The notes beneath the pieces are model-generated. The model ran no database searches. It was not told the origin of the DNA and was given only the letters and a program-made list of their open reading frames with translations. 18,249 bases of DNA, taken from positions 1 to 18,249 of the forward strand of contig JAZNUH010000105.1 in assembly GCA_045592225.1 (NCBI GenBank), read 5' to 3'. Source of the DNA: JAZNUH01 sp045592225 (lineage in GTDB: Bacteria; Bacillota; Clostridia; UMGS1883; UMGS1540). The translations under genes were made by a program, and so were the position numbers. This document shows, piece after piece, positions 1 to 9,500 of the stretch. Every line of letters begins with the position of its first letter. Position 1 is the first letter of the stretch.

Positions 1-650
1 GAAATCAGGGTTTTGCCTTCTGTTTCCTCATACACTCCTGCCGCGCCTTCGCCGTATGAAGTTTGGCGAAGTACAGGTGTTTCAAGCATATTGTACATAA
101 GTATTGCCATATCACCGCGTGTCATATCAGCATCTGCGCCCACAGCGCTTACACCTTTAAGCAACCCCAGCTGTGATGCCTTTGCCATATAACCCGAGGG
201 GTAGCCGCCCATAGCCTCTGCGTGTACCTCGTAGCCCAGAGCACATACAAACATTTTAACCGCCTGCGCGTATGTTACCTCTTTGTCGGGTGCGAATGTA
301 TCATCACCCATACCCTTTACAATGCCCATGCCATATGCCGCTTCAATATTGCCGCATGCCCAGTGGCTTGCAGGTACGTCCGAGAAAACCTCACCGCTGC
401 CCATATCGCTTTCAAGGTTTATAAGGCGCATAAGAACCGTGGACATTTCGCCCCTTGTCATATTTGCGTAGGGTGTAAACATATCAGCCACACGTCCCTC
501 AACAAGGCCCAGCGCCGAAAGTACTGTTACTGCCTCTTCACAGCTTGTACCTGCAATATCAGTAAATGGTGTAGCCGCTGATACTGCGCCTGCAGACAAA
601 ACGGTCATAAATACAATTAAAAGAGCAATAGCAAAAATTTTGCGTTTCAT
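1..650 (-). CDS. SLH-domain surface protein, N-terminal part (3' end outside window)
   Basis: The reading frame starts at ATG 650 on the minus strand and stays open to the left edge, giving 216 codons. It begins with a signal peptide (MKRKIFAIALLIVFMTVL, then SAGAVSAA), so the protein is exported. Three S-layer homology repeats follow at about residues 28-75, 85-140 and 145-190. Recognisable pieces are FTDIAG, MTRGEMSTVLMRLI, FSDVPASHWACGNIEAA, GIVKGMGDDTFAP and MTRGDMAILMYNML. In this family three SLH repeats bind secondary cell-wall polymer and hold the protein on the surface; the functional part would lie beyond the window. A GAGGGGA ribosome binding site stands just before the start. The gene lies 18 nt after the stop of the TIM-barrel/SLH gene, so it is the last visible gene of that operon. 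What the C-terminal part does is unknown. Confidence 0.9.
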   Translation of the reverse strand, partial: MKRKIFAIALLIVFMTVLSAGAVSAATPFTDIAGTSCEEAVTVLSALGLVEGRVADMFTPYANMTRGEMSTVLMRLINLESDMGSGEVFSDVPASHWACGNIEAAYGMGIVKGMGDDTFAPDKEVTYAQAVKMFVCALGYEVHAEAMGGYPSGYMAKASQLGLLKGVSAVGADADMTRGDMAILMYNMLETPVLRQTSYGEGAAGVYEETEGKTLI

Positions 651-668
651 AAAATTCCCCTCTTTCCG

Positions 669-3293
669 TTATGCGTTAAGCCAATTATATATACGCTGCA
701 TAATAACTGCCGCTTCTGCGCGTGTTGTATTGCCCAGCGGATTTATTGTTCCGTCTTCATTACCTTTTATAATCCCTGTGTTTATCATTGTAACCACATC
801 TTTTACGGCATAATCCGAAACCATAGCGCCGTCAGGATATGCAGTCAGGTCACTGCCTGCTGAAGGCAGAGCCTTTACACAACGCATTCCGCGTGCCGCA
901 ATTACCATAAGGTCCTGCCTTGAAATTTCAGCTTCAGGCATATACATATTGTCACCCACACCGTTTAATATAAGCAGCGCCTTGCCTATTGAAATTTCTG
1001 CTGCGTAATCCGAATCAGGGTCAACATCCGCAAAATTACCACTTGCAATCTTGCCTGACATACCCAGTGTTCTTACAAGGAATTTAGCAAAATCACCGCG
1101 GGAAATGGTATCTCCGGGAGCAAATGAATTCTTTTCAACCTCTTTTTCAATACCGCTGTCGTAAAGGAAGTTTATTGCCTCCTCTGCCCATTCATATCCG
1201 TCCATACCTGTTACGGCATTAAGCTGTGCAAAGTCAATTTCTTCTGCGGGATCAATCTTTATCATAACCGCCTGATAGGGCTCTAAGGATATGTCAAATT
1301 CACCTTCACGCTGCACTATTACAGGGTCTTTGCCCGCACCATTATATACAACGGACATTTCGCAATCACCAATGGTTATTGCCTCATTTTCACTTGTCAG
1401 CGAAACTGTCGCCACCATATCGTTTGTGCGTCTATTTTGTACAACACCGTAAACATCCTTGCCGTCTGTCCAGGTTTCGTACCATATGTCACCTGTCTGC
1501 ATCTGTATGTCGCCGGGCTTGTCAACGTTGAACATTTTGTATTCTTCATCAACGTAGTATTTGTAAATCTGCTCTTCTTCTAATTCGTGGAATGCCATTA
1601 AAGCATCCCAGTATGGGCTCTCGTGCAAATCCTTGTCTATATTTTTAAAATCGGGAATCCATGCGTACCAGCCGTGCGCGTTTGCACCCGCAAGGTAGTT
1701 TTGCATAATCATAGAGTGTACCTGTACTGCGGTGGGTGTGCCCTTGGGGTCGGTGCCTGTGCCTACTGTACAGCACTGGAGAATACCCATAACAAGCTTG
1801 TCTTGTTCCGCTGCTTCTATCTTTGCCTGCTCAATAAGTGTAGGAACAAATGTGCCGTAACTGTTGTACTGCGAAGGATAGGGGTCGGGCCCCAGTATAT
1901 CACAGTATTTCATTACGCTGTCATACATAGAGCCCATAACCTCGCAGATATATACAGGTGTGTGGTCATTAAAGCTGCGGAGCAAAATGTATGATTTCCT
2001 CAAATCGTCATCACCGTCGGGGTAATGAAGATAGGGTTCGTCCATTGTCATCCAGCAGAAAATGGCGGGATGGTCCTTGATTGCCGACATTGTATTACGT
2101 ACACTCTGCGCATTTGCATCGTGACCTGCGGGACGCATACCAAAATAGCAAACTACTGCCGCATAGCAGCCGTTTTCATAAAGCCAGTCAAGGTCTGCCT
2201 TTGCCTTTGCAGGGTCTCCGGGTACAACATACTGTACCACGTTTATTCCTGCGGCAATTGCCGCGCTCCATGCTTCCTGATCTTCGAAGCCAGCCATATG
2301 GTAGTTCATAACAGGTCTTACAACCTTGCCGTTTCTGTCTGTGTAAACACCGCGTTTATCAAGTGCCTTAGGCCTGTCATATTTATATACATACTGTGTA
2401 AAAGTTTCAACAATCTTTCCTGCATTGTCCTTTACCGTAATTTCAATGCGGTATTCCTTTTCCTTTTCGGAAATAAATGACATGGGATATGCAAAGCGGG
2501 AAACATAGTTTGTAAATTTAACGTTTGAAAGTCCGCCCAGCTGTGTTGCTCCGTCCATAAACTTGTAGTCAACGGTATACCCTTCGTCTACAAAGTTTTT
2601 ATCCATCGTAACCTCTGCATAACCCTCTTTCTGGGGTACGTCGGTGTAGTAGAATATCTGGTCTGTCTTTGCCTTAAAGCTTATATCAGGGAATCCAACA
2701 ATCTTAATCTCTGCATCATCAACATAAAGTGTGCCCGAATCACAGCTGTAGAGCCTGAAATATGTAACAATCATAGACGCTCTCTTGTCAAGAGTGTAAC
2801 GTATTTTAGCCTGCGTCCATTCAGCCTTATCTTCTGTACTTACAGTAAACTCCCCTGCTCCTGCTGATTGATCGGCACGTACATACTCGTACACATAGCC
2901 TTCAAATTTAATACCAAAGTTTGCATCCTTGTTCTGACCTGTTCTGTCAGGCAAATCCAGCTTATACCAGAAAGAAAGTTCAACAGTGTTTCCGCCTATA
3001 AGGTTGGGTGTCTGAATACTTGCAAAAGCATTTTTGCCCCATTCGGTTGTAACCTTTACAGCATAGTTTCCGCTGTGAACATTTTCTGTTTCTGTCTTAA
3101 CATATCCGGCGCCAAGGCCTGCATATGCTCCAACGCCAACAGGAAAACCGTTTTCTGCAAGTTCCTCAAATCCGCCGTTTGTCATGTAATTTACGTCGGC
3201 CTTGGGCGCATTGTCAGAAAGCTTCGCCGCCGATACGGGCATTACCGCAACAAGCATTACCAGCGCAAGCAGTATTCCCATTATTCTTTTCAT
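669..3293 (-). CDS. SLH-anchored TIM-barrel protein, putative glycoside hydrolase
   Basis: This 874-aa exported protein has a signal peptide at 1-23, a jelly-roll CBM-like domain at about 35-200 (NGGFEELAENGFP near its start, VDDAEI near its end), and a beta-sandwich at about 205-305. A TIM barrel follows at about 320-580, then another beta domain to 685 and three SLH repeats at about 697-742, 755-805 and 815-870. The barrel carries FCWMTMDEPYLH, whose D418-E419-P420 sits where clan GH-A enzymes keep the acid/base Glu after strand 4. Where the strand-7 nucleophile is expected I see GILQCC (Q506), not Glu. The end of strand 8 reads WYAWIPD. The SLH repeats should tether it to the wall. It is a close paralog of the gene just upstream, by tandem duplication. 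The start is set by GGGAGG 8 nt before ATG. Glycoside cleavage is inferred; substrate and family are unknown. Confidence 0.85.
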   Translation of the reverse strand: MKRIMGILLALVMLVAVMPVSAAKLSDNAPKADVNYMTNGGFEELAENGFPVGVGAYAGLGAGYVKTETENVHSGNYAVKVTTEWGKNAFASIQTPNLIGGNTVELSFWYKLDLPDRTGQNKDANFGIKFEGYVYEYVRADQSAGAGEFTVSTEDKAEWTQAKIRYTLDKRASMIVTYFRLYSCDSGTLYVDDAEIKIVGFPDISFKAKTDQIFYYTDVPQKEGYAEVTMDKNFVDEGYTVDYKFMDGATQLGGLSNVKFTNYVSRFAYPMSFISEKEKEYRIEITVKDNAGKIVETFTQYVYKYDRPKALDKRGVYTDRNGKVVRPVMNYHMAGFEDQEAWSAAIAAGINVVQYVVPGDPAKAKADLDWLYENGCYAAVVCYFGMRPAGHDANAQSVRNTMSAIKDHPAIFCWMTMDEPYLHYPDGDDDLRKSYILLRSFNDHTPVYICEVMGSMYDSVMKYCDILGPDPYPSQYNSYGTFVPTLIEQAKIEAAEQDKLVMGILQCCTVGTGTDPKGTPTAVQVHSMIMQNYLAGANAHGWYAWIPDFKNIDKDLHESPYWDALMAFHELEEEQIYKYYVDEEYKMFNVDKPGDIQMQTGDIWYETWTDGKDVYGVVQNRRTNDMVATVSLTSENEAITIGDCEMSVVYNGAGKDPVIVQREGEFDISLEPYQAVMIKIDPAEEIDFAQLNAVTGMDGYEWAEEAINFLYDSGIEKEVEKNSFAPGDTISRGDFAKFLVRTLGMSGKIASGNFADVDPDSDYAAEISIGKALLILNGVGDNMYMPEAEISRQDLMVIAARGMRCVKALPSAGSDLTAYPDGAMVSDYAVKDVVTMINTGIIKGNEDGTINPLGNTTRAEAAVIMQRIYNWLNA

Positions 3294-3314
3294 TTTGTTT
3301 CCTCCCTTTGTATT

Positions 3315-6300
3315 CTACTTTAATATCTTCACATCAACGGGCTTTAAATCTGCCCACAAAAACATTTTTATCACTGTTTGTCCTTTTACAAATTTATCTG
3401 CCGGCAGTCGGCACTGCAATGTGTCATCCGAGGAGCAGACAATACCTGCCAGCCTTTCTCCTTTTTCTGTCACCTTGTACTGTGCTGCAAAAAGTACGCC
3501 TTGCTTTTCAGCATCAACCACAGATACCTCAATGTATTCAGTATTCATGGGCAGTTCTTTTACTTCTTCTCCCTGTGCATTTCGCACCTCAAAGCATTTT
3601 TTGTATTTTGTAAAAGAAAAATCATCAAAAAATGTCCAACCGGCGCCTGACGAAATGTCAATTTTAACGTAATTTGTTCCCGCCGGAAGAGCGATAATCG
3701 TTTCAACATACGTCCATACGTTTGCCGCTTCTATATTCACAGGCATGTATATGGGTTCGTCAAGTCCGGTCAAACTGCCATCCGAATGCATTTTGTATGT
3801 AAGCAATCTTACCCAGGGCAGCTTACCCTCCTGTGCCGAGTCGTCTTTTATTTTAAAACTTACGGCATATTCGTCGCCTTCTGCTGCTGCAGATGACTCT
3901 TTGTTGTTTATCATAAATCCGCCTGTCGCTCTGTTTTGCTGGCGAACAGCCAGAATATTATTGCCGTTTTCCGATGTGAGCTTTATTGCATTTCCGCTCT
4001 GCCAGTTTGTAATGCTCTGCCATTCACGGTCACCTGCTACATCAGCCTCAAAGTGGCCGTTTAAAATCATATTTCCTTCGGTGTGCTTTGCCTCCTTAAC
4101 TATCACATTGTCAAAGCATACCGTCGCATCTGCACTTACATTGGCAAGGTGTATTTTTACGTTAGGTGAAATGCTTTCACCAACTGTTATCATTGCACGC
4201 ACCGGTGTCCATTCGCTAAATACTTCGGGTCTTTCTGCCATAACCGAAGCGCCTCTGCCCAGGCTGTCATATAATTGCACCTTTGCGGCACCCTCCGCGT
4301 CGGATTTGCAGTAGGCTTCAAGTATATAGGTTTTGCCCGGCTCACCTTCAAAGGTGGATATTACTCCCGAAACGCCTTTAAGCGAAATGTAGTTGTTCCC
4401 GCTCTTTGCCTGTGCCGGACTGTTTGTAATAAGCGCCGCAGACTGGTCTATGTTTTCATACGTCCAGCCTGTGCCCTCTTCAAAGCCTCCGTCAACTGCA
4501 AGATTAACCTCATTGAGCACCTCTGTATCAATCCTTTGAGCCGGTGTTATTTTAAACATTACCGCCTGATAAGCCTCAAGCCGAATTTTCACGCCGCTGT
4601 TTAGCTTCTCATATGTGGGATTTCCTGCGCCATCATAAATAAACTCAAAATCATATTCTCCCACTGTAACAAGTCCGTTTTCACTTGTCAGGGGAAGTGT
4701 ATGTTCAATAGCTGTTTTTGTTCTGTTTTGAATAATTCCGTAAATATAATCGCCGTCGGTAAAGGTTTCGTACCATATATTACCGGTCTGCGCCTCTATG
4801 TCCCCCGGCTTGTCAACATTAAATGTTTCATATTTACCCTTTACGTAGTAATCGTAGACAAGCTGTTCTTCAAGCCGGTGGAATTTCATTAAAGCGTCCC
4901 AGTATGGGCTTTTATGCAGGCTCTCATCTATATCGGTGTAATCGGGCTCCCACGCATACCAGCCGTGCGCCTTGCCGCCGGACAGGTAGCTTTGCAGTAT
5001 CATTGAATGTACCTGAAGTGCAGTAGGTGTGCCGCCTTCAACAGTACAGCACTGAAGTATGCCCATTACAAGCTTATTCTGTTTTGCCGCCGCCACACTT
5101 GCCTTGTTCACTAAAACCGAAACAAATGTACCGTAGCTGTTGCGGTTTGCCGGATATGGGTCGGGTGCCAGAATGTCACAATATTTTGCTGACTCCGCCA
5201 TATATGCCGTTGTGCACTCGCATATATAAACAGGGGTATAATCGTTAAGGCTGCGCAGTAGCTTATATGATTTTCTCAAATCATCTCCTGCGTATTTGTT
5301 GTGCAGGTAAGGTTCATCCATTGTCATCCAGCAAAATACTGCCGGGTGGTCGGCTATGTTTGACATGATGTTAAACACACGGTCAAAATTTGCATCGTTG
5401 CCTGCCGGTTTCATTCCGAGATAGCATACAACTGCCGCATAGCATCCCATTTCATAAAGCTTGTCAAGCTCATCATAAGCCTGATTTAAATCTGCGGGAA
5501 CAACATACTGAATAACATTTATTCCTCCGTTAACCATTGCTTCCCACGCTTCTGTGTCAGAAAAGGGTGGCGTATGGTAAGCCATAACCGGCTTTACCTC
5601 TTTGCCGTTTCTGTCGGTGTACACTCCGTCCGCCGACAGGGATTTTGGCCTGTCATATTTATATGCATACTCGGTAAGCTCTTCTATAACCTCGCCCGCC
5701 GAATTCTTGATTGCAATTTTAATTTTGTATTCCTTTTTCTTTGTTTTCAAAAGCTCTAAAGGATATGTAAATTCTGCCGAGTGGTTTTTAAATTCCACAC
5801 CCTCCGCAGTATGCTGGACTGTAAGTCCACTCATAAATTTAAAATCTGCCGTGTAGTCTGCATCGTCATAAAAATCGTTCATACTTACTGTAACACAGCC
5901 CTGTGTTTCCTCGGTATCCGAGTAATAAAAAACCTGCTCGCTTTTTGCAGCGAAGGTCAGTGGAGGATACGCAGTCATGCAAAGCTCTGCATCATCCACA
6001 TAAACAGTTCCCTCGGTCATATTATACATGCGGAAATAAAATACAATAATGTTTGCACGCTCGTCAAGGGTGTAATCAACCTTTGCCTGTGTCCATTCGC
6101 CCACGCTTTGAGCAGTAACCTGAATTTCTGCAGCACCTGCCGCATAATCGGTACGCACAGCATCAACATACCCTTCAAATTTTACACCAAAAAGTGCATT
6201 GGCATTGTCGCCCGTCCTTTCGGGCAGGTCGGATTTGTACCAGAATGAAAGGGTAATGGTTGAACCGCCGATAAGATTGTTAATTTGTCTTGCTACCCAC

Positions 6301-6536
6301 GGATTTCCCGCACCGCCATTAAGCCTGAGCGCACCACTACCGCTCCGGTACGTGCTTTTATCAATGGAGGCAAAGCTTCCGCCCCATCCTCCGTAAGCAT
6401 TGTAGCCGTAAGAACTTTCAAAGCCGCCGTAGCCTATAAAGTTTTCATTCAATGCAGCGGCAGTCGCCTGCACGGGTACAAGCAACGATACAAACAATAT
6501 TAAGCTGATAATTACCGATGTAATTTTCCTTTTCAT
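3315..6536 (-). CDS. Secreted multimodular TIM-barrel protein with extra CBM-like modules
   Basis: This 1073-aa exported protein (signal peptide 1-27) shares its first 670 residues with the SLH-bearing neighbour: jelly-roll 29-190, beta-sandwich 195-295, TIM barrel about 309-569, beta domain to 670. The barrel keeps FCWMTMDEPYLH with E408 as the probable acid/base and GILQCC (Q495) on strand 7; strand 8 ends WYAWEPD with E530, where the paralog has Ile. In place of SLH repeats it has two CBM4/9-like modules (about 678-815 and 820-977) and a roughly 95-residue C-terminal domain ending in VIKMFLWADLKPVDVKILK. These last three parts match the C-terminus of the 1326-aa protein encoded upstream. 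The start is supported by GAGGAAAG. It probably cleaves or binds a polysaccharide outside the cell, but the substrate cannot be told from sequence. Confidence 0.85.
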   Translation of the reverse strand: MKRKITSVIISLILFVSLLVPVQATAAALNENFIGYGGFESSYGYNAYGGWGGSFASIDKSTYRSGSGALRLNGGAGNPWVARQINNLIGGSTITLSFWYKSDLPERTGDNANALFGVKFEGYVDAVRTDYAAGAAEIQVTAQSVGEWTQAKVDYTLDERANIIVFYFRMYNMTEGTVYVDDAELCMTAYPPLTFAAKSEQVFYYSDTEETQGCVTVSMNDFYDDADYTADFKFMSGLTVQHTAEGVEFKNHSAEFTYPLELLKTKKKEYKIKIAIKNSAGEVIEELTEYAYKYDRPKSLSADGVYTDRNGKEVKPVMAYHTPPFSDTEAWEAMVNGGINVIQYVVPADLNQAYDELDKLYEMGCYAAVVCYLGMKPAGNDANFDRVFNIMSNIADHPAVFCWMTMDEPYLHNKYAGDDLRKSYKLLRSLNDYTPVYICECTTAYMAESAKYCDILAPDPYPANRNSYGTFVSVLVNKASVAAAKQNKLVMGILQCCTVEGGTPTALQVHSMILQSYLSGGKAHGWYAWEPDYTDIDESLHKSPYWDALMKFHRLEEQLVYDYYVKGKYETFNVDKPGDIEAQTGNIWYETFTDGDYIYGIIQNRTKTAIEHTLPLTSENGLVTVGEYDFEFIYDGAGNPTYEKLNSGVKIRLEAYQAVMFKITPAQRIDTEVLNEVNLAVDGGFEEGTGWTYENIDQSAALITNSPAQAKSGNNYISLKGVSGVISTFEGEPGKTYILEAYCKSDAEGAAKVQLYDSLGRGASVMAERPEVFSEWTPVRAMITVGESISPNVKIHLANVSADATVCFDNVIVKEAKHTEGNMILNGHFEADVAGDREWQSITNWQSGNAIKLTSENGNNILAVRQQNRATGGFMINNKESSAAAEGDEYAVSFKIKDDSAQEGKLPWVRLLTYKMHSDGSLTGLDEPIYMPVNIEAANVWTYVETIIALPAGTNYVKIDISSGAGWTFFDDFSFTKYKKCFEVRNAQGEEVKELPMNTEYIEVSVVDAEKQGVLFAAQYKVTEKGERLAGIVCSSDDTLQCRLPADKFVKGQTVIKMFLWADLKPVDVKILK

Positions 6537-6558
6537 ACTTTCCTCGTGTTAATCTATT

Positions 6559-6589
6559 GGCAAGACGGGACAAAATGTCCCGTCCTGCC
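6559..6589 (-). promoter_or_regulatory. Stable intercistronic hairpin, not a clear terminator
   Basis: On the minus strand GGCAGGACGGGACA and TGTCCCGTCTTGCC form a 14-bp stem (one G-U) around a TTT loop. It lies between the stop of the 1326-aa gene and the ribosome binding site of the next gene. The sequence after the stem is AATAGATTA, with no T-run, so a standard intrinsic terminator is unlikely. A stem here could protect the 3' end of the first cistron after processing, making the binding protein more abundant than the enzymes. That role is inference. Confidence 0.6.
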
Positions 6590-6597
6590 TTTATAAA

Positions 6598-9500
6598 CTA
6601 TTTAAGTACTGCAGTTTTTACCGGAATCATAGTTCCTGCCCACAAATATGCTTTTACGACTGTGTTTTCATCTCCGCCAGTCACCTCAATGTCACAGGGA
6701 GTTTCGCTACCTGCTCCGCCCAGTGTCTTACAGGTTATGTTTACAAGCCTTTCTTCTCCGTCTGCCACCTCGTACTGTGCAACAAATACCTTTGCATTTT
6801 CCAAATCGCCCACATTAACGGCATATGCTGTGTATGTTCCGTCAACAGCCTCGGTAAGCTCTGTTATAATCTTGCCGTCTGCATTTTTAAAGCTTACACC
6901 TGTTTCGTATTTAACAAATTCAATATCGTCAAATCTTGTCCAGCCTTCGCCTGCAAAGAACTGTATCTTAAGATAGTTAACATCAGCAGGAAGCTCAACA
7001 ATCGCCTCGCACTTTGTCCAGGTGTCCTTAGCCTCAATTACGGGATTTATTACAATTGCGTCGCCCTTTGCAGAGATGGATGTGTCAGCATTCATTCTGA
7101 AGGGGAACAAGCGTACCCAGGGCATTTTTTCAGCATTAAGGCCGGAATCATTTATCCAGAAGGTCAGCTTGAACTTTTCTCCTTCTTCTGTTGCCGCACT
7201 GTCGTCCATATTCAGCATAATGTGTCCGTAAACATTATTCTGCTGGCGGATAGCATAGGATGCATTGCCCGAATGTGCTGTGCCTGTTTCAAGCTTTACA
7301 GCGTTGCCGCCAAACCAGTTTGTAATGTTTTCCCATTCGCTGTTTCTTGCATTGTCAGCTTCAAAGTCACCGTTTAATACCATATTACCGTCAAAGTCGC
7401 CCAGGCAGTAAAGCTTAACGCTGTCAAAGCATACAATTGCTTCCTCATTCATGTTTGCAAGATAAAGTCTGAATGTAGGTGCAGGTGTAGCCTTGCCTAT
7501 GGTAATCATTGCTCTTGCAGGTGTCCATACATCAGGCTTTTCGGGTCTTGTATCCTGAAATACATGTGTACGTCCCGCACTGTCAATCAACTGAATACGT
7601 GCCGAGTTTGCCTCGGTTGCCTTGTAGAATACTTCAACCATATATGTTTTGCCGTATTCCACTTCGTATGTTGCTGTCGCAAGCATATTTTCCACAGCTT
7701 CAAATCTCAAGTATTTGTCACCTGTATGTGCTTCGTTTGCATCCTCTATCAATGATTCTTCAAGGGTAGTGTTCACAACTCTCCACCCTTCAAGTGTTCC
7801 TTCTTCTGTAAGAGTTTCAAAGCTGCCGTTTACCGCAATGCTTTCCATTGCCTTTTCATATACAGGAACAAGCTTTACAGCATCGTATTTCATTCCGTTG
7901 CCGTAGGGGCTATATGTAGCAACCAACTCAATTTCAATGGACGAAACCGCATTACCAAGACCCTTTACCTGTGATGTAAGGTCGATAGTAATATCGTTCA
8001 TTGCCCATACAGTAGATGCACCGGGCGCATATTTTACTGTTAATGTTTTTCCGCTTGCATCTTTAAGTGTTACATTAACATAGCCACGGATAACACTGCC
8101 CGCCGCATATGCTTTATATGAGAGCTCATAGGAATAATCCTCGTAGTTTACATACCAGTCTGCCTGTGTGTCAATTGTAACTGTCTGCTTAATTGCCGCT
8201 TCAGCACCATTCTCGGCAGTGTCGGGGAAGGTTATAGCCGCTGTCTTTTTACCGCCGTCACCTGCTTTGGCAGAGTATACAGCGTGTTCTTCAACTGCAA
8301 AACTGTAATCTTCTCTTGCCTGTGTCCAGTAGGTAATTTCGGTTGAGTTTGCAGCATCCTTTTCAAAGCTTTCGTTCTGAATAAGGTTATAAACCCCGGT
8401 TACGGGAACGGGTGCCAGTTTAATACCGTCCCAGCGCATTTCATACATAGTGGAGCTTGCAATCAGCTGAACCTCGATTGAAGCAACGGGGCCGCCTACA
8501 TCAAGTGTCTGCGAGGTTAAGTCTATATTAACCTTGTTAACTGCCCATACTGTTGTGGGTGCGGGATTATATGAGCGTGTGTAGCTCTTGCCGTTTGCAT
8601 CGGTCATTATTACATTTACATAGCCTCTGTAAATGCTGCCTGCCGCGTAAGCCGAGTATGAAAGCTCGTAGGAATAATCCTGGTAATTTACATACCAGGC
8701 TGCCTCTGTGTCTATGGTAGCTGTCTGCTTAAGCCCTGCATCACCAAGTCCGCTTGCAAGGTCAACATAAATGCCCTGCTTACCACCGTCGGTATTGTCT
8801 ATGTAAGAGGGATGATCCTTTATTATGTATTTGTTTTCAGCACCGGTCTGCTCCCAGCCGGGAATTTTCTTACTGTCAACAGTACCAACTTCAAAGCTGC
8901 CGTTCAAAAGCAGGTTGCCCTCTTCGGGAATGAGTTCATAATCCTCTTCTTCCTCTTCGTCACCGGGTCCGGGAGCATCGGGGTCGACTTCAGAATCTGC
9001 TTCGGGAACTGTAGCCTTAAGAACAATATCATCATACTGACAGCCGCTACCACCGCTTATAAGTCTTACATCAATGTACTGTATGGGCGACTTGGATGAT
9101 TGTGCCAACCAGGAAAGATCGTATGTCATATCATTCCACTGCCACAGTGTAGCTACGTTTTGTGTTTTTACATCTGTAAGGTCAGCCGCGCTACGAACAA
9201 CCGATACTGTCTGTTCAACACTTGTGCCGTCTTCAAATCTTACGCGAACCCATATTCCGGGGAATCCGCCGTTGTTATAGTTCATTCTGTATGTGAGAAC
9301 ATAATTATAGTTTTTATTAAGCTCTGCAGAATAAAACGGTGTTTTTACAGACTGTATAAGCGAGGATGTTGAGCCGGGCATATTTGCTATATATCCGTTT
9401 GCAGTTTCAACACTGGTAGCCTGGCAAGCTGTGTTTTCATTTTTCCATACTGCAAAGTTTGTCTGTTCACTGCCGTAGCTTACTTCAAAGTCACCGTTCA

